Source: Oscillospiraceae bacterium Marseille-Q3528
GTDB lineage: Bacteria; Bacillota; Clostridia; Lachnospirales; Lachnospiraceae
Assembly: GCA_018223385.1 (NCBI GenBank)
Contig: JAGTTR010000011.1
Span: forward strand, 1 to 64,000
Direction of reading: 5' to 3'
Length of the DNA: 64,000 nucleotides
In this document: positions 12,680-20,839 of the stretch, piece after piece
Layout of the letters: each line of letters begins with the position of its first letter
Position numbering within the stretch: the first letter of the stretch is position 1
Translations under genes and position numbers: made by a program
Notes under the pieces: generated by a model
Seen by the model: the letters and a program-made list of their open reading frames with translations, nothing else
The model's database searches: none
Told to the model about the DNA's origin: nothing

Positions 12680-13049
12680 CCTCGTCAGTCTCTCCGGACA
12701 TGACCGCCATCATTTCCTCGGACTGCATGGATGTGTTCAGTGTATAAGTGCCCGGCTGGATCAGCTTCTTATAGTCTGTCAGCATCAGGCGCACATAGAA
12801 CGGATTGGCGTCACGGATGAGCCCTTTTTCCTCCAGCATCTTGCTGATCTGCCGGTTGGACTGTCCTTCCGTAATCGTCACCTGGATATCGGTGCCCGGC
12901 TCTTCCTCCACCGTTTTTTCCGCAAAAATGGCATAGCCAAAGCTGTAGGCCCATCTGCCGGCCCCCCAGATGACAAACACCAGTACAAGGATCAGCAGAA
13001 TTTCTATGAGAATGCTGATGAGTGTACCGAGTACGCTGTTCCTGTTCAT
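12666..13049 (-). CDS. Short MltG/YceG-like membrane protein lacking the catalytic domain
   Basis: 127 residues. One TM helix (about 10-32, ISILIEILLILVLVFVIW), then a LysM-like segment VTITEGQSNRQISKMLEEKGLI followed by FYVRLMLTDYKKLIQPGTYTL, as in the N-terminal part of the endolytic transglycosylase MltG. Full MltG is about 330-380 residues and carries a catalytic glutamate in a later domain that is absent here; the stop is followed immediately by the overlapping trmR. In Bacillus, mltG (yrrL) occupies the same place in the gene order, so this is either a shortened orthologue or a non-enzymatic derivative. Confidence 0.75.
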   Translation of the reverse strand: MNRNSVLGTLISILIEILLILVLVFVIWGAGRWAYSFGYAIFAEKTVEEEPGTDIQVTITEGQSNRQISKMLEEKGLIRDANPFYVRLMLTDYKKLIQPGTYTLNTSMQSEEMMAVMSGETDEDEES

Positions 13050-13067
13050 ATGCTTCCTCCTACGTAA

Positions 13068-14741
13068 CTATGCGTCTACCTCCATGATGATTGGCAGAAT
13101 CATAGGGCTTCTCTTCGTCTTCTTCCAAACGAAATCAGACAGTGCATCTTTGATCACCGTTTTGATCCGGTTCCAGTCCTGTCCGCGGCTGCTTCCCAGG
13201 CATCCCTCCAGTGCATCCTGCACCGTCAGTCTGGCTTCTTCCATCAGATCCTCGGACTCCCGCACATAAACAAAACCGCGGGATACGATATCAGGGCCTG
13301 CCAGCACCTGATTCGTATATTTGCCCAGCGTCAGCACGACGATGAGAATGCCGTCCTCCGCCAGATGCTGCCGGTCGCGCATGACAATGTTGCCCACATC
13401 GCCCACGCCCAGGCCGTCCACGAGAATGCCGCCGGTGTGTACATGGCCGACGATCTTCGCATCATTTTCACTCATCTCCAGCACGTCGCCGGAAGTCAGC
13501 ATGATGATATGCTCCTTGTCATATCCCAGGCTCTCCGCAATGGCAGCCTGTGCTTTCAGATGCCGGTACTCGCCGTGCACCGGAATGGAATATTTCGGAT
13601 GCACCAGAGAGTAGATGAGCTTAATATCCTCCTGGCAGGCATGACCGGATACGTGGGTATCCTGGAAAATCACGTCTGCGCCCTTCCGGGACAGCTCGTT
13701 GATGACGTTGGATACGGCTTTCTCATTGCCCGGGATGGGATGAGAACTGAAAATCACCGTATCGCCCGGCATGATGCTCACCTTTTTATGAATGTTTGCC
13801 GCCATCCGGGACAGCGCCGCCATGGACTCGCCCTGGCTGCCTGTGGTGATCAGCACCATCTGCTCCGGCGGGTAATTTTTCATATTTTCAATGTCGATCA
13901 GTGTGTTATCCGGGATCTTGATGTAGCCCAGCTCAATGGCAATGGAAATGATATTGACCATGCTGCGGCCTTCCACCACAACCTTCCGGCCATATTTGTA
14001 CGCGCAGTTGATGATCTGCTGCACGCGATCCACGTTGGATGCAAACGTTGCAATGATGATACGGGAATGCTTGTGGTTTTCAAAAATATTGTCAAACGCC
14101 TTGCCCACCGTCTTCTCCGACATGGTAAAGCCGGGGCGCTCCGCGTTGGTGCTGTCGCACATGAGGGCAAGCACGCCCTTCTTGCCGATCTCCGCAAACC
14201 GCTGCAGATCGATGGCATCTCCGAATACCGGAGTGTAGTCCACCTTGAAGTCACCGGTGTGGACAATGGTGCCCACCGGGGAGTAGATGGCCAGCGCCGA
14301 CGCATCGGAAATACTGTGGTTCGTCTTGATAAACTCGATGCGGAAGCTGCCCAGATTGATATGCTGGCCGAACTTTACCACCTTCCGCTTGGTGGTTTTC
14401 AGCAAATTATGCTCTTTTAACTTGTTTTCGATAATGGCAATGGTCAGCTTGGTCGCATAGATGGGCACGTTGACCTTTTTCAGCACATACGGCAGCGCGC
14501 CGATGTGATCCTCATGTCCGTGAGTGATGATAAAGCCCTTCACCTTCTGGATATTTTCCTCCAGATAAGACACATCCGGAATGACCAGGTCGATTCCGTA
14601 CATATCATCCTCCGGGAATGACAGACCGCAGTCCACAACAATAATACTGTCTTCAAACTCAAAGGCAGTAATATTCATTCCGATCTGCTCCAGTCCTCCC
14701 AGCGGAATGATTTTCAATTTTGAATTGTTTATATTTTTCAA
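13068..14741 (-). CDS. rnj: Ribonuclease J
   Basis: Zinc metallo-beta-lactamase/beta-CASP ribonuclease with 5'-3' exo- and endonuclease activity in mRNA decay and rRNA maturation. Seen: metal motif THGHEDHIGALPYV, VHTGDFKVD, the beta-CASP segment MVLITTGSQGE, SSHPIPGNE, DTHVSGHACQED and IPVHGEYRHL; the C-terminal domain is complete (about 557 residues). The start is probably a TTG at 14741 with AGGAGGTG about 10 bases upstream; a GTG at 14753 would overlap the ribosome site. A single RNase J is present in this window; whether a second exists elsewhere is unknown. Confidence 0.92.
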   Translation of the reverse strand: MKNINNSKLKIIPLGGLEQIGMNITAFEFEDSIIVVDCGLSFPEDDMYGIDLVIPDVSYLEENIQKVKGFIITHGHEDHIGALPYVLKKVNVPIYATKLTIAIIENKLKEHNLLKTTKRKVVKFGQHINLGSFRIEFIKTNHSISDASALAIYSPVGTIVHTGDFKVDYTPVFGDAIDLQRFAEIGKKGVLALMCDSTNAERPGFTMSEKTVGKAFDNIFENHKHSRIIIATFASNVDRVQQIINCAYKYGRKVVVEGRSMVNIISIAIELGYIKIPDNTLIDIENMKNYPPEQMVLITTGSQGESMAALSRMAANIHKKVSIMPGDTVIFSSHPIPGNEKAVSNVINELSRKGADVIFQDTHVSGHACQEDIKLIYSLVHPKYSIPVHGEYRHLKAQAAIAESLGYDKEHIIMLTSGDVLEMSENDAKIVGHVHTGGILVDGLGVGDVGNIVMRDRQHLAEDGILIVVLTLGKYTNQVLAGPDIVSRGFVYVRESEDLMEEARLTVQDALEGCLGSSRGQDWNRIKTVIKDALSDFVWKKTKRSPMILPIIMEVDA

Positions 14742-14769
14742 AAAAAATGACACCTCCTGAAACGATTTT

Positions 14770-15219
14770 CTATATATTCCGACATTCCTGACAGTAACCG
14801 AACAGTTTCACCTCGTGATTGATCACCTGAAAAGAGAGCTCCGTCATGAGACGGCTCTCCAGCTCTTCCAGCAGATCTCCCTCAAAAGCCCACACTCTGC
14901 CGCATTTCACACAGATCAGATGGTGATGGCGATGATGCCTTCTGTCGTCCCCGGCATCTGCGATCTCATAGCGTACCTGGCCGTCATTCAGATCAATGCG
15001 GTCAGCCAGCCCCATCTCCAGAAATAACTGGATCGTGCGATATACGGTTGCAAGGCCGATCTCCGGAAGATATGCGTTCACACGGGCATGAAGCTCCTCC
15101 ACCGTCAGGTGCTGTCCTTCATTCTCCTCCAACGTCTCCAGAATCCGAAGCCTCTGGTTCGTCATCTTCAGTCCCTTTGCTTTTAACAGTTCTCTAAGTC
15201 TTGCCCGATCAGCTGCCAT
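14770..15219 (-). CDS. Fur family metal-responsive repressor (Fur/Zur/PerR type)
   Basis: 149 residues. N-terminal winged helix (MTNQRLRILETLEENEGQHLTVEELHA is the start of helix 1-2, with GLATVYRTIQLFLEMGLA as recognition helix) and C-terminal dimerisation domain with the structural zinc pairs CVKC and CQEC and a histidine-rich stretch RRHHRHHHLI. Which metal or peroxide it senses cannot be decided from sequence. It is transcribed with DUF1292, ruvX and ireB upstream (4-base spacing to DUF1292) and RNase J downstream. Confidence 0.88.
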   Translation of the reverse strand: MAADRARLRELLKAKGLKMTNQRLRILETLEENEGQHLTVEELHARVNAYLPEIGLATVYRTIQLFLEMGLADRIDLNDGQVRYEIADAGDDRRHHRHHHLICVKCGRVWAFEGDLLEELESRLMTELSFQVINHEVKLFGYCQECRNI

Positions 15220-15222
15220 CGC

Positions 15223-15495
15223 TTACTCTCCGATTTCAAAATCCACGCCGTCCAGCAGCTTCTCGAACACATCCGAAACCGCTTCCAGCTCCTTGTCGTC
15301 CTCCACAAACTCGTAGACTGCTTCTGTATCTGTCTCTGCGGACAGATCCTTTAAAATATAGGCGTCCGCGTCCTCACTCTCATCTTCCGTCTCCGTGACC
15401 AGCAGATAGTTCACGCCGCGCAGTCTTGTCTGCTCAATGACAAAAAACTCCACTGCCTCTGCTTCTCCATCCGGGATAAATTTAATTTTCTCCAC
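15223..15495 (-). CDS. DUF1292 family protein (YrzB-like)
   Basis: 90 residues, strongly acidic, with the typical N-terminal pattern [20 protein letters not shown] and [21 protein letters not shown] of DUF1292. The function of the family is not known. It overlaps ruvX by 14 bases and is followed after 3 bases by the Fur-family gene, as in the Bacillus yrzL-yrrK-yrzB order. Confidence 0.85.
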   Translation of the reverse strand: MEKIKFIPDGEAEAVEFFVIEQTRLRGVNYLLVTETEDESEDADAYILKDLSAETDTEAVYEFVEDDKELEAVSDVFEKLLDGVDFEIGE

Positions 15496-15931
15496 GCAAA
15501 AATAACTCCTTTCCTTCTTTTGAGTCCAGGAATCCCTGTAATATAAATATCGCAGCCAGCTTGTCCACGTATTTCTCGCGATTCTCCCGGCGCACCCCGC
15601 CTTCTATCAGTGTGCGGTTTGCTTCCACCGTCGTCAGCCGCTCATCCCACATAAAAACATCCAGACCCGTTCTCCGCTCCAGCATTTCCTTAAATGCCAG
15701 TGACTTCTCGGCCCTGTCTCCGATTGTGTTATTCATATTCTTGGGAAATCCAAGTACAATCGCCGTTACTTCATACTCCTTTACCAGTGCCTCGATCCGT
15801 GCCAGCGTCTGCCGCAGCTTATTCTCCTGGGTGCGGCGGATGATCTCTATCCCCTGCGCCGTCAGTCCCAGAGCGTCGCTGATGGCCACGCCCACCGTCT
15901 TCGAGCCATAGTCCAGTCCCATAATCCTCAT
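15482..15931 (-). CDS. ruvX: Holliday junction resolvase-like protein RuvX (YqgF)
   Basis: 149 residues, RNase H-like fold. Seen: N-terminal [18 protein letters not shown] with the catalytic Asp, [18 protein letters not shown], and the C-terminal [12 protein letters not shown] and [17 protein letters not shown] motifs. Family members act in pre-16S rRNA 5' end maturation and have been proposed as resolvases. It lies 18 bases downstream of ireB and overlaps DUF1292. Confidence 0.92.
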   Translation of the reverse strand: MRIMGLDYGSKTVGVAISDALGLTAQGIEIIRRTQENKLRQTLARIEALVKEYEVTAIVLGFPKNMNNTIGDRAEKSLAFKEMLERRTGLDVFMWDERLTTVEANRTLIEGGVRRENREKYVDKLAAIFILQGFLDSKEGKELFLRGEN

Positions 15932-15949
15932 ACGTTCGCCAAAGTTCCT

Positions 15950-16210
15950 TTACTCACAGTTGTGCCTGATATAGTTCTTCAGCAGTGCTTCCACGAGTTC
16001 GTCCCGCTCCACCTTCATGATCAGGCTTCTGGCGCCCTTATGGCTTGTGATATAGGTCGGATCTCCGGACATAATATATCCGACAATCTGATTCACAGGA
16101 TTGTATCCCTTCTCTGTCATTGCCTTGTATACAGTTTTGAGGATGTCCTCCACGCCCATCTGCGGTGCGCTGTCCACCTTGAAAAACTGTGTATTTGTAA
16201 TTTTATCCAA
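15950..16210 (-). CDS. ireB: IreB family regulatory phosphoprotein
   Basis: 86 residues, full length for the family (DUF965). Seen: TQFFKVDSAPQMGVEDIL, GYNPVNQIVGYIMSGDPTY and a C-terminal RDELVEALLKNYI. In Enterococcus, IreB is phosphorylated on N-terminal threonines by the Ser/Thr kinase IreK and controls cell-envelope stress responses and antibiotic tolerance. The start is a TTG with AAGGAAG about 9 bases upstream. It heads the ruvX-DUF1292-fur block; alaS, its usual Bacillus neighbour, is absent here. Confidence 0.92.
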   Translation of the reverse strand: MDKITNTQFFKVDSAPQMGVEDILKTVYKAMTEKGYNPVNQIVGYIMSGDPTYITSHKGARSLIMKVERDELVEALLKNYIRHNCE

Positions 16211-16288
16211 ATTCTCACTTCCTTAATCTTCTGGCGGGGTGCCCCGCCTTGTTCCGCTGATAAACTATTTCTATTCTATACTAATTTT

Positions 16289-16457
16289 CAGAAAAGTTCA
16301 ACCATGCTTTTTCCATGGACAGCTTTCATGCTCGCATGAAAAGATGGACATGGAAATAAGCATGAGGGGAGCGCCGTGTAATGAGCAGAAATTAGCTGCG
16401 CAGCAGCGGAAAGCCCTGTAAGGGCGATTCTGCGAATGGCGCGGTTGAACTTTTCTG
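16289..16457. repeat. Intergenic structured inverted-repeat element, copy B
   Basis: Bounded by a perfect 15-base inverted repeat (CAGAAAAGTTCAACC and its complement). Inside are TTCATG-CTCG-CATGAA, nested in TTTCCATG/CATGGAAA; an inner GCGCC/GGCGC stem; GCTGC-gca-GCAGC; and GCCC-tgtaa-GGGC. The order matches copy C at 47007-47167. A partial second motif (CTGCGAATGGCGCG, then CCATGCTTTTTCCA) follows at about 16467-16498, so the region may contain two insertions. There is no coding potential; it fills most of the 288-base gap between ireB and mtaB. Confidence 0.8.
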
Positions 16458-16499
16458 TTGCAATCTGGCTGCGAATGGCGCGCCCATGCTTTTTCCACT

Positions 16500-18014
16500 T
16501 TATTCCACCAAAAATACGTTTCTCCCCACAATTCCTTTTACAATATCCCCGCTTTTCACGCGTTCCAGCACCGCATCATCCATGGGAACCCCCACTTTCA
16601 GGTATTCCTTTGTGTGCCCGGTCATCATCCGCACGCCGCCGCACATGGCCTCTTCCTCGGCCAGCAGCTCTACCTCCCGGCCCAGGAACCGGTCTTCGTA
16701 TTCCTTTTTTTTCCGTTCCGACAGCTCCAGAAGCTTTCCGCTTCTTTTTGTCTTGATCTCCTCGGGCACCTGATTTTTCATGGTGGCTGCTCTTGTGCCC
16801 TGCCGCACGGAATATTTGAACACATGGGTCTCGTAGAAGCCCACTTTTTCCACAAAACCAAGCGTCTGGGCAAACTCTTCCTCCGTCTCTCCCGGGAATC
16901 CGGCAATGAGATCCGTGGTCAGGGCCGGATCGTGAAAATACCGCCGCAAAAGCGCACAGGCTGCCACATATTCCTCTGTGGTGTAATGCCGGTTCATCCG
17001 TTTCAGCGTCTCATCGCAGCCGCTCTGCAGGGACAGGTGAAAATGCGGACAGATCTCAGGGATCCGGGACAGCCGCTCCACAAAATCTTCCGTGATGATC
17101 CGGGGCTCCAGCGACCCTAAACGAATGCGGGCAATACCGGGGATCTCTCCCACAGCCTCCAGAAGCGCAAGAAGCCGTCCTACACCGCCGGTAAGATAAT
17201 CCTGTTCCCCACTGGTCTTTGCAAAATCAATGCCGTAAGAACTCAGATGGATACCGGTGAGCACCACCTCTTTATAACCGGCCGCTGCCAGTGTGCGCAC
17301 TTCCGCCAGAATATCCTCCAGGCCCCGGCTTCGCACCCGGCCTCTGGCATAGGGGATAATACAGTAGCTGCAGAACTGATTACAGCCGTCCTGAACCTTG
17401 ATATATGCCCGGGTATGCTCGGCCGTGCGGGTGAGTCCCAGATTTTCATAGCTGTGCTCCACGGAGATATCCTCGATAAAGATATCCGCATCAGCCATCT
17501 TTCCCGTCGTTTTCGCTGTTTCCGGTACTGCGGCTGCGCCATCGTCTGCGGACTTTTGTCCCGGCATGCCATCCTGCCCTGACACTGCTGTCTTCTCCGT
17601 TTTTTTATTCACTGTATCTGCCCGGTCAGCACTTTCAAAATCTGGCTGACATTTGATTCCTGCATCCGTTTTTTTGAAATACGCCGCCAGAATCTCCGGC
17701 AGCTCCTGTTTTTTATTGTTGCCGATCAGAATGTCCGCCGCCAGCGACTCCTTCAGACTCTCTGCCGCTGTCTGCACATAGCAGCCCGCCGCCACGATCA
17801 CCGCCTGGGGATTACGTTTTCTCGCCCGGTGCAGCATCTGCCGGGACTTTCTGTCAGCCATGTTCGTCACCGAACACGTATTGACGATATATACATCTGC
17901 TTTTTCCTCAAATGGCACGATCTCATAGCCGTTTTCTTCCAGAAGCTGCTGCATCGCCTCCGTCTCATATGCGTTGACCTTACAGCCCAGATTATGCAAT
18001 GCTGCTTTTCTCAT
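16500..18014 (-). CDS. mtaB: tRNA (t6A37) methylthiotransferase MtaB
   Basis: 504 residues. Radical-SAM enzyme that adds a methylthio group to t6A at tRNA position 37. Seen: N-terminal UPF0004 domain (LGCKVNAYETEAM, VNTCSVTNMADRKSR, VIVAAGCYVQ with the three cluster cysteines), radical SAM motif CNQFCSYCIIP followed by ARGRVRSR, LQSGCDETLKRMNR, and a C-terminal TRAM domain. A low-complexity segment of roughly 60 residues between the N-terminal and radical-SAM domains makes it longer than usual family members (about 430-450). It is transcribed alone, convergent with nothing nearby and divergent from the HPr-like gene. Confidence 0.92.
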   Translation of the reverse strand: MRKAALHNLGCKVNAYETEAMQQLLEENGYEIVPFEEKADVYIVNTCSVTNMADRKSRQMLHRARKRNPQAVIVAAGCYVQTAAESLKESLAADILIGNNKKQELPEILAAYFKKTDAGIKCQPDFESADRADTVNKKTEKTAVSGQDGMPGQKSADDGAAAVPETAKTTGKMADADIFIEDISVEHSYENLGLTRTAEHTRAYIKVQDGCNQFCSYCIIPYARGRVRSRGLEDILAEVRTLAAAGYKEVVLTGIHLSSYGIDFAKTSGEQDYLTGGVGRLLALLEAVGEIPGIARIRLGSLEPRIITEDFVERLSRIPEICPHFHLSLQSGCDETLKRMNRHYTTEEYVAACALLRRYFHDPALTTDLIAGFPGETEEEFAQTLGFVEKVGFYETHVFKYSVRQGTRAATMKNQVPEEIKTKRSGKLLELSERKKKEYEDRFLGREVELLAEEEAMCGGVRMMTGHTKEYLKVGVPMDDAVLERVKSGDIVKGIVGRNVFLVE

Positions 18015-18052
18015 CGGTTCTTTCCTTTCCGCGATTTTTACATGAATAGCTG

Positions 18053-18081
18053 TTGACTTTCGCAGTCAATAAAGTTAAGAT
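18053..18081 (+). promoter_or_regulatory. Sigma-A type promoter for the HPr-like gene
   Basis: TTGACT (18053-18058), a 17-base spacer and TAAGAT (18076-18081), with the start codon 30 bases on. AAGGAGG precedes the ATG. Confidence 0.6.
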
Positions 18082-18110
18082 AAAAGTATCAATGTAAGGA
18101 GGTTTTTCTT

Positions 18111-18344
18111 ATGAAAACTGTGCAGATTTCATTAAACTCTATCGATAAAGTGAAATCCTTCGTAAACGACATCACGAAGTTTGACAATGATTTTGACCTG
18201 GTATCCGGCCGTTACGTCATCGACGCAAAATCCATCATGGGTATCTTCAGCCTGGATCTGTCCAAACCGATCGATCTGAACGTTCACGCAGGAGATAACA
18301 TGGACGCAGTGATGGAAGCTCTGAAGCCTTATATTGTAGAATAA
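18111..18344 (+). CDS. HPr-like protein without the catalytic histidine
   Basis: 77 residues. HPr fold judged from SGRYVIDAKSIMGIFSLDL, which matches the regulatory-serine loop of HPr; Ser41 corresponds to Ser46. The active-site region, normally GLHARP with His15, reads NSIDKVKSF and has no histidine, so phosphotransfer from enzyme I is not possible by the usual route. This is the situation of Bacillus Crh, which acts only through HPr kinase and CcpA. Here the regulatory role is inference. The gene is monocistronic: promoter at 18053, AAGGAGG ribosome site, terminator at 18394. Confidence 0.75.
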   Translation: MKTVQISLNSIDKVKSFVNDITKFDNDFDLVSGRYVIDAKSIMGIFSLDLSKPIDLNVHAGDNMDAVMEALKPYIVE

Positions 18345-18393
18345 CCGTCCTGCTGGCTTACGTACATCGCAACACCCCATACAGAAGAGACTG

Positions 18394-18433
18394 ATGCCCC
18401 CGGAGAGAAATCTTCCGGGGGTGTTTTATTTCA
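18394..18433 (+). terminator. Rho-independent terminator of the HPr-like gene
   Basis: CCCCCGGA and TCCGGGGG pair around a short loop, followed by TGTTTTATTT. The minus strand has no T run, so the adjacent thiI unit does not use it. Confidence 0.8.
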
Positions 18434-18452
18434 TAAGAAATGGTTTCCTGTT

Positions 18453-19631
18453 TTATTCGCAAACGATGGTCTCTGCGGTGTCAATAGCCGTCTGCACCAG
18501 CTCGTCGATCTTCTCCATCAGCTTGGTCTCGGAGCGCAGAATGGACTTGAGGTTGGGCTTGGTCACCGGATGCTTGGCCACGAAGATCGTGCAGCAGTCC
18601 TCGTAGGGGAGAATGGACGTATCGTAGGTGTCGATGTTCTCCGCGATGGTGACGATCTCCTGCTTGTCGAAGCCGATGAGCGGCCGGAATACGGGCATGG
18701 TGCACACCTGGTTGGTCACCGCCAGGCTCTGGATGGTCTGGCTTGCCACCTGACCGATGCTCTCACCGGTGATGAGCCCCAGACAGCCTGCCTGTTCCGC
18801 CAGTTTTTCCGCAATGCGCATCATGTACCGGCGCATGATGATGGTCAGCTCATCGTGAGGGCACTGCTCATAAATGTACAGCTGAATATCAGTGAAGTTT
18901 ACCACTTTCAGCCGGATAGGGCCTGCATATTTGGACACCAGTTTTGCCAGGTCTACCACCTTCTGCTTGGCCCGCTCGCTGGTGTACGGCGGCGCATGGA
19001 AATATACCGCATCCACGAACACGCCGCGCTTGGCGATCATGTAACCAGCCACCGGACTGTCAATACCGCCGGATAAGAGCAGCATGGCCCGGCCATTGGT
19101 GCCCAGGGGCATACCTCCCGGGCCCGGGATGGTTTCGGAATAAATATAAATGGTTTTGCGGATCTCCACATGCAGTTCAATATCAGGATGATGCACGTCC
19201 ACAGAAAATCCGGGCAGTTCATCCAGAATCCGCTCGCCCAGCGCCGCGCTCACTTCCATGGATTCCATGGGATAGCGCTTGTTGACCCGGCGGGTAAATA
19301 CCTTGAAAGACTGGTTCTGCTCCGGGTACTGGGTTTTCATGTACTTCACAACCTGTTCTGCCAGATTGTCAAATCCCCTGTCCTCGATATGCACCACCGG
19401 ACAGATGCCGACGATGCCGAAAACGGTCTTTAATGCCGCCACCACTTCATCAAAATCAAAATCCGATTTACAGGACACATACACACGACCGGATTCTTTT
19501 GTCACCACAAAGTGACCTTCCACCCGCTCCAGGGTGTGGCGGATCTGTTCCACCAGGGCATCCTCAAACAGATACCGGTTTTTTCCCTTGATGGCAATCT
19601 CCGCATATTTGATCAAAAACATTTTAAACAT
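18453..19631 (-). CDS. thiI: tRNA 4-thiouridine sulfurtransferase ThiI
   Basis: 392 residues. Adenylates and thiolates U8 of tRNA, taking sulfur from a cysteine desulfurase. Seen: N-terminal ferredoxin-like and THUMP domains (IKYAEIAIKGKNR), PP-loop motif LLLSGGIDSPVAGY, SIGQVASQTIQSL and a C-terminal TSILPYEDCCTIF. There is no C-terminal rhodanese domain, as usual in Firmicutes. The start may be the ATG at 19631 (GAGGG upstream) or at 19622. It lies 47 bases downstream of the desulfurase gene, its likely sulfur donor. Confidence 0.93.
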   Translation of the reverse strand: MFKMFLIKYAEIAIKGKNRYLFEDALVEQIRHTLERVEGHFVVTKESGRVYVSCKSDFDFDEVVAALKTVFGIVGICPVVHIEDRGFDNLAEQVVKYMKTQYPEQNQSFKVFTRRVNKRYPMESMEVSAALGERILDELPGFSVDVHHPDIELHVEIRKTIYIYSETIPGPGGMPLGTNGRAMLLLSGGIDSPVAGYMIAKRGVFVDAVYFHAPPYTSERAKQKVVDLAKLVSKYAGPIRLKVVNFTDIQLYIYEQCPHDELTIIMRRYMMRIAEKLAEQAGCLGLITGESIGQVASQTIQSLAVTNQVCTMPVFRPLIGFDKQEIVTIAENIDTYDTSILPYEDCCTIFVAKHPVTKPNLKSILRSETKLMEKIDELVQTAIDTAETIVCE

Positions 19632-19678
19632 TCTTTTCCCTCTATATCTTTTTCATTCACTCGCATGCTGTTTTTTTA

Positions 19679-20833
19679 CTAGGAACGGCGATACCGTCGC
19701 AGCATGGGCACCAGCTCGTTCAAAGCTGACAGCGTTTCCCGGATTTCTTCCTCCGTGGTAAATACGGAAAAACTGAACCGCAGGGTGGAATCCAGCCCCT
19801 CCTTTGGCATGCCGATGGCTTTCAGCGTGGCGCTGACCGCCGGTTTGTTGGTGGCACAGGCAGAACCGGAGGACACATAAATGCCCTTATCCTCCAGGGC
19901 ATGGAGCAGCACCTCGCTGCGGATGCCCGGAAAGGTCACACTCACCACATGGGGCGCACTGTCCCGGCCGGTGCGGCCGTTGACCCACACCTCATCCAGC
20001 TTCTGTACCCCTTCCACAAACAGCTGCTTCAGCGCATACAGCTTGTCGATATGGCTGTCGAAATCTGTATAAATCTCTTTTACCGCTTCCCCGAGGCCTG
20101 CGATGCCCGGCACATTGTCCGTCCCGGAACGCATCCCCTTCTGCTGGCCACCACCGTAATTGATATTCCGCACCTTTGCCGCAGAAGAAATGTAAAGCAC
20201 GCCGATGCCCTTGGGGCCGTGGATCTTATGCCCGGAAAAAGCCAGCAGATCAATGCCCATCCGCTTGGGATAAATCCGGTATTTGCCGTAGGCCTGCACC
20301 GCATCCACATGGAGCAGCGCCTGGGGATTGACCGTTTTCACAATCCTGGAAATCTCCTCGATGGGCTGCACGGAACCGATCTCATTGTTCACAAACATCA
20401 CCGACACGAGAATGGTTTCCGGCGTCATGGCCGCCCGCAGGGCATCCAGCTCCACAATGCCGTCGTGATCCACCGGCAAGTAGGTCACAGAAAAGCCCTG
20501 GGTTTCCAGATATTTCATCGTCTCCAGCACCGCCGGATGCTCGATCTGTGTCGTGATCAGGTGCTTCCCGGCCCGCTGATTGGCCATGGCCACGCCGATG
20601 AGCGCCAGATTGTCTGATTCCGTGCCGCCGGAAGTGAAAAAGATTTCTTTCTCCTGCACTTTCAGGTTGGAAGCGATGACCGAACGGGTGTCCCGCATGT
20701 ATTTCTCCGCGTCCACGCCCTTCTGATGCATGGAGGACGGGTTGCCGTAATCCTCCAGCATGGTTTTCATCACCACCTGCGCCACCTCCGGAAAACATTT
20801 CGTGGTGGCGGAATTATCCAGATATATTTCCAT
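19679..20833 (-). CDS. Cysteine desulfurase (NifS/IscS family)
   Basis: 384 residues, PLP enzyme that moves sulfur from cysteine to an enzyme persulfide. Seen: MEIYLDNSATTKCFPEV, FTSGGTESDNLAL, the PLP-lysine segment FSGHKIHGPKGIG, and the catalytic loop VSSGSACATNKPAVS. The SSGSAC loop places it with NifS/IscS-type proteins. The neighbour thiI suggests the dedicated tRNA-thiolation desulfurase (NifZ role in Bacillus); this is inference from position. rsmE ends 6 bases upstream, so the two are almost certainly co-transcribed. Confidence 0.92.
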   Translation of the reverse strand: MEIYLDNSATTKCFPEVAQVVMKTMLEDYGNPSSMHQKGVDAEKYMRDTRSVIASNLKVQEKEIFFTSGGTESDNLALIGVAMANQRAGKHLITTQIEHPAVLETMKYLETQGFSVTYLPVDHDGIVELDALRAAMTPETILVSVMFVNNEIGSVQPIEEISRIVKTVNPQALLHVDAVQAYGKYRIYPKRMGIDLLAFSGHKIHGPKGIGVLYISSAAKVRNINYGGGQQKGMRSGTDNVPGIAGLGEAVKEIYTDFDSHIDKLYALKQLFVEGVQKLDEVWVNGRTGRDSAPHVVSVTFPGIRSEVLLHALEDKGIYVSSGSACATNKPAVSATLKAIGMPKEGLDSTLRFSFSVFTTEEEIRETLSALNELVPMLRRYRRS

Positions 20834-20839
20834 CTTCCG

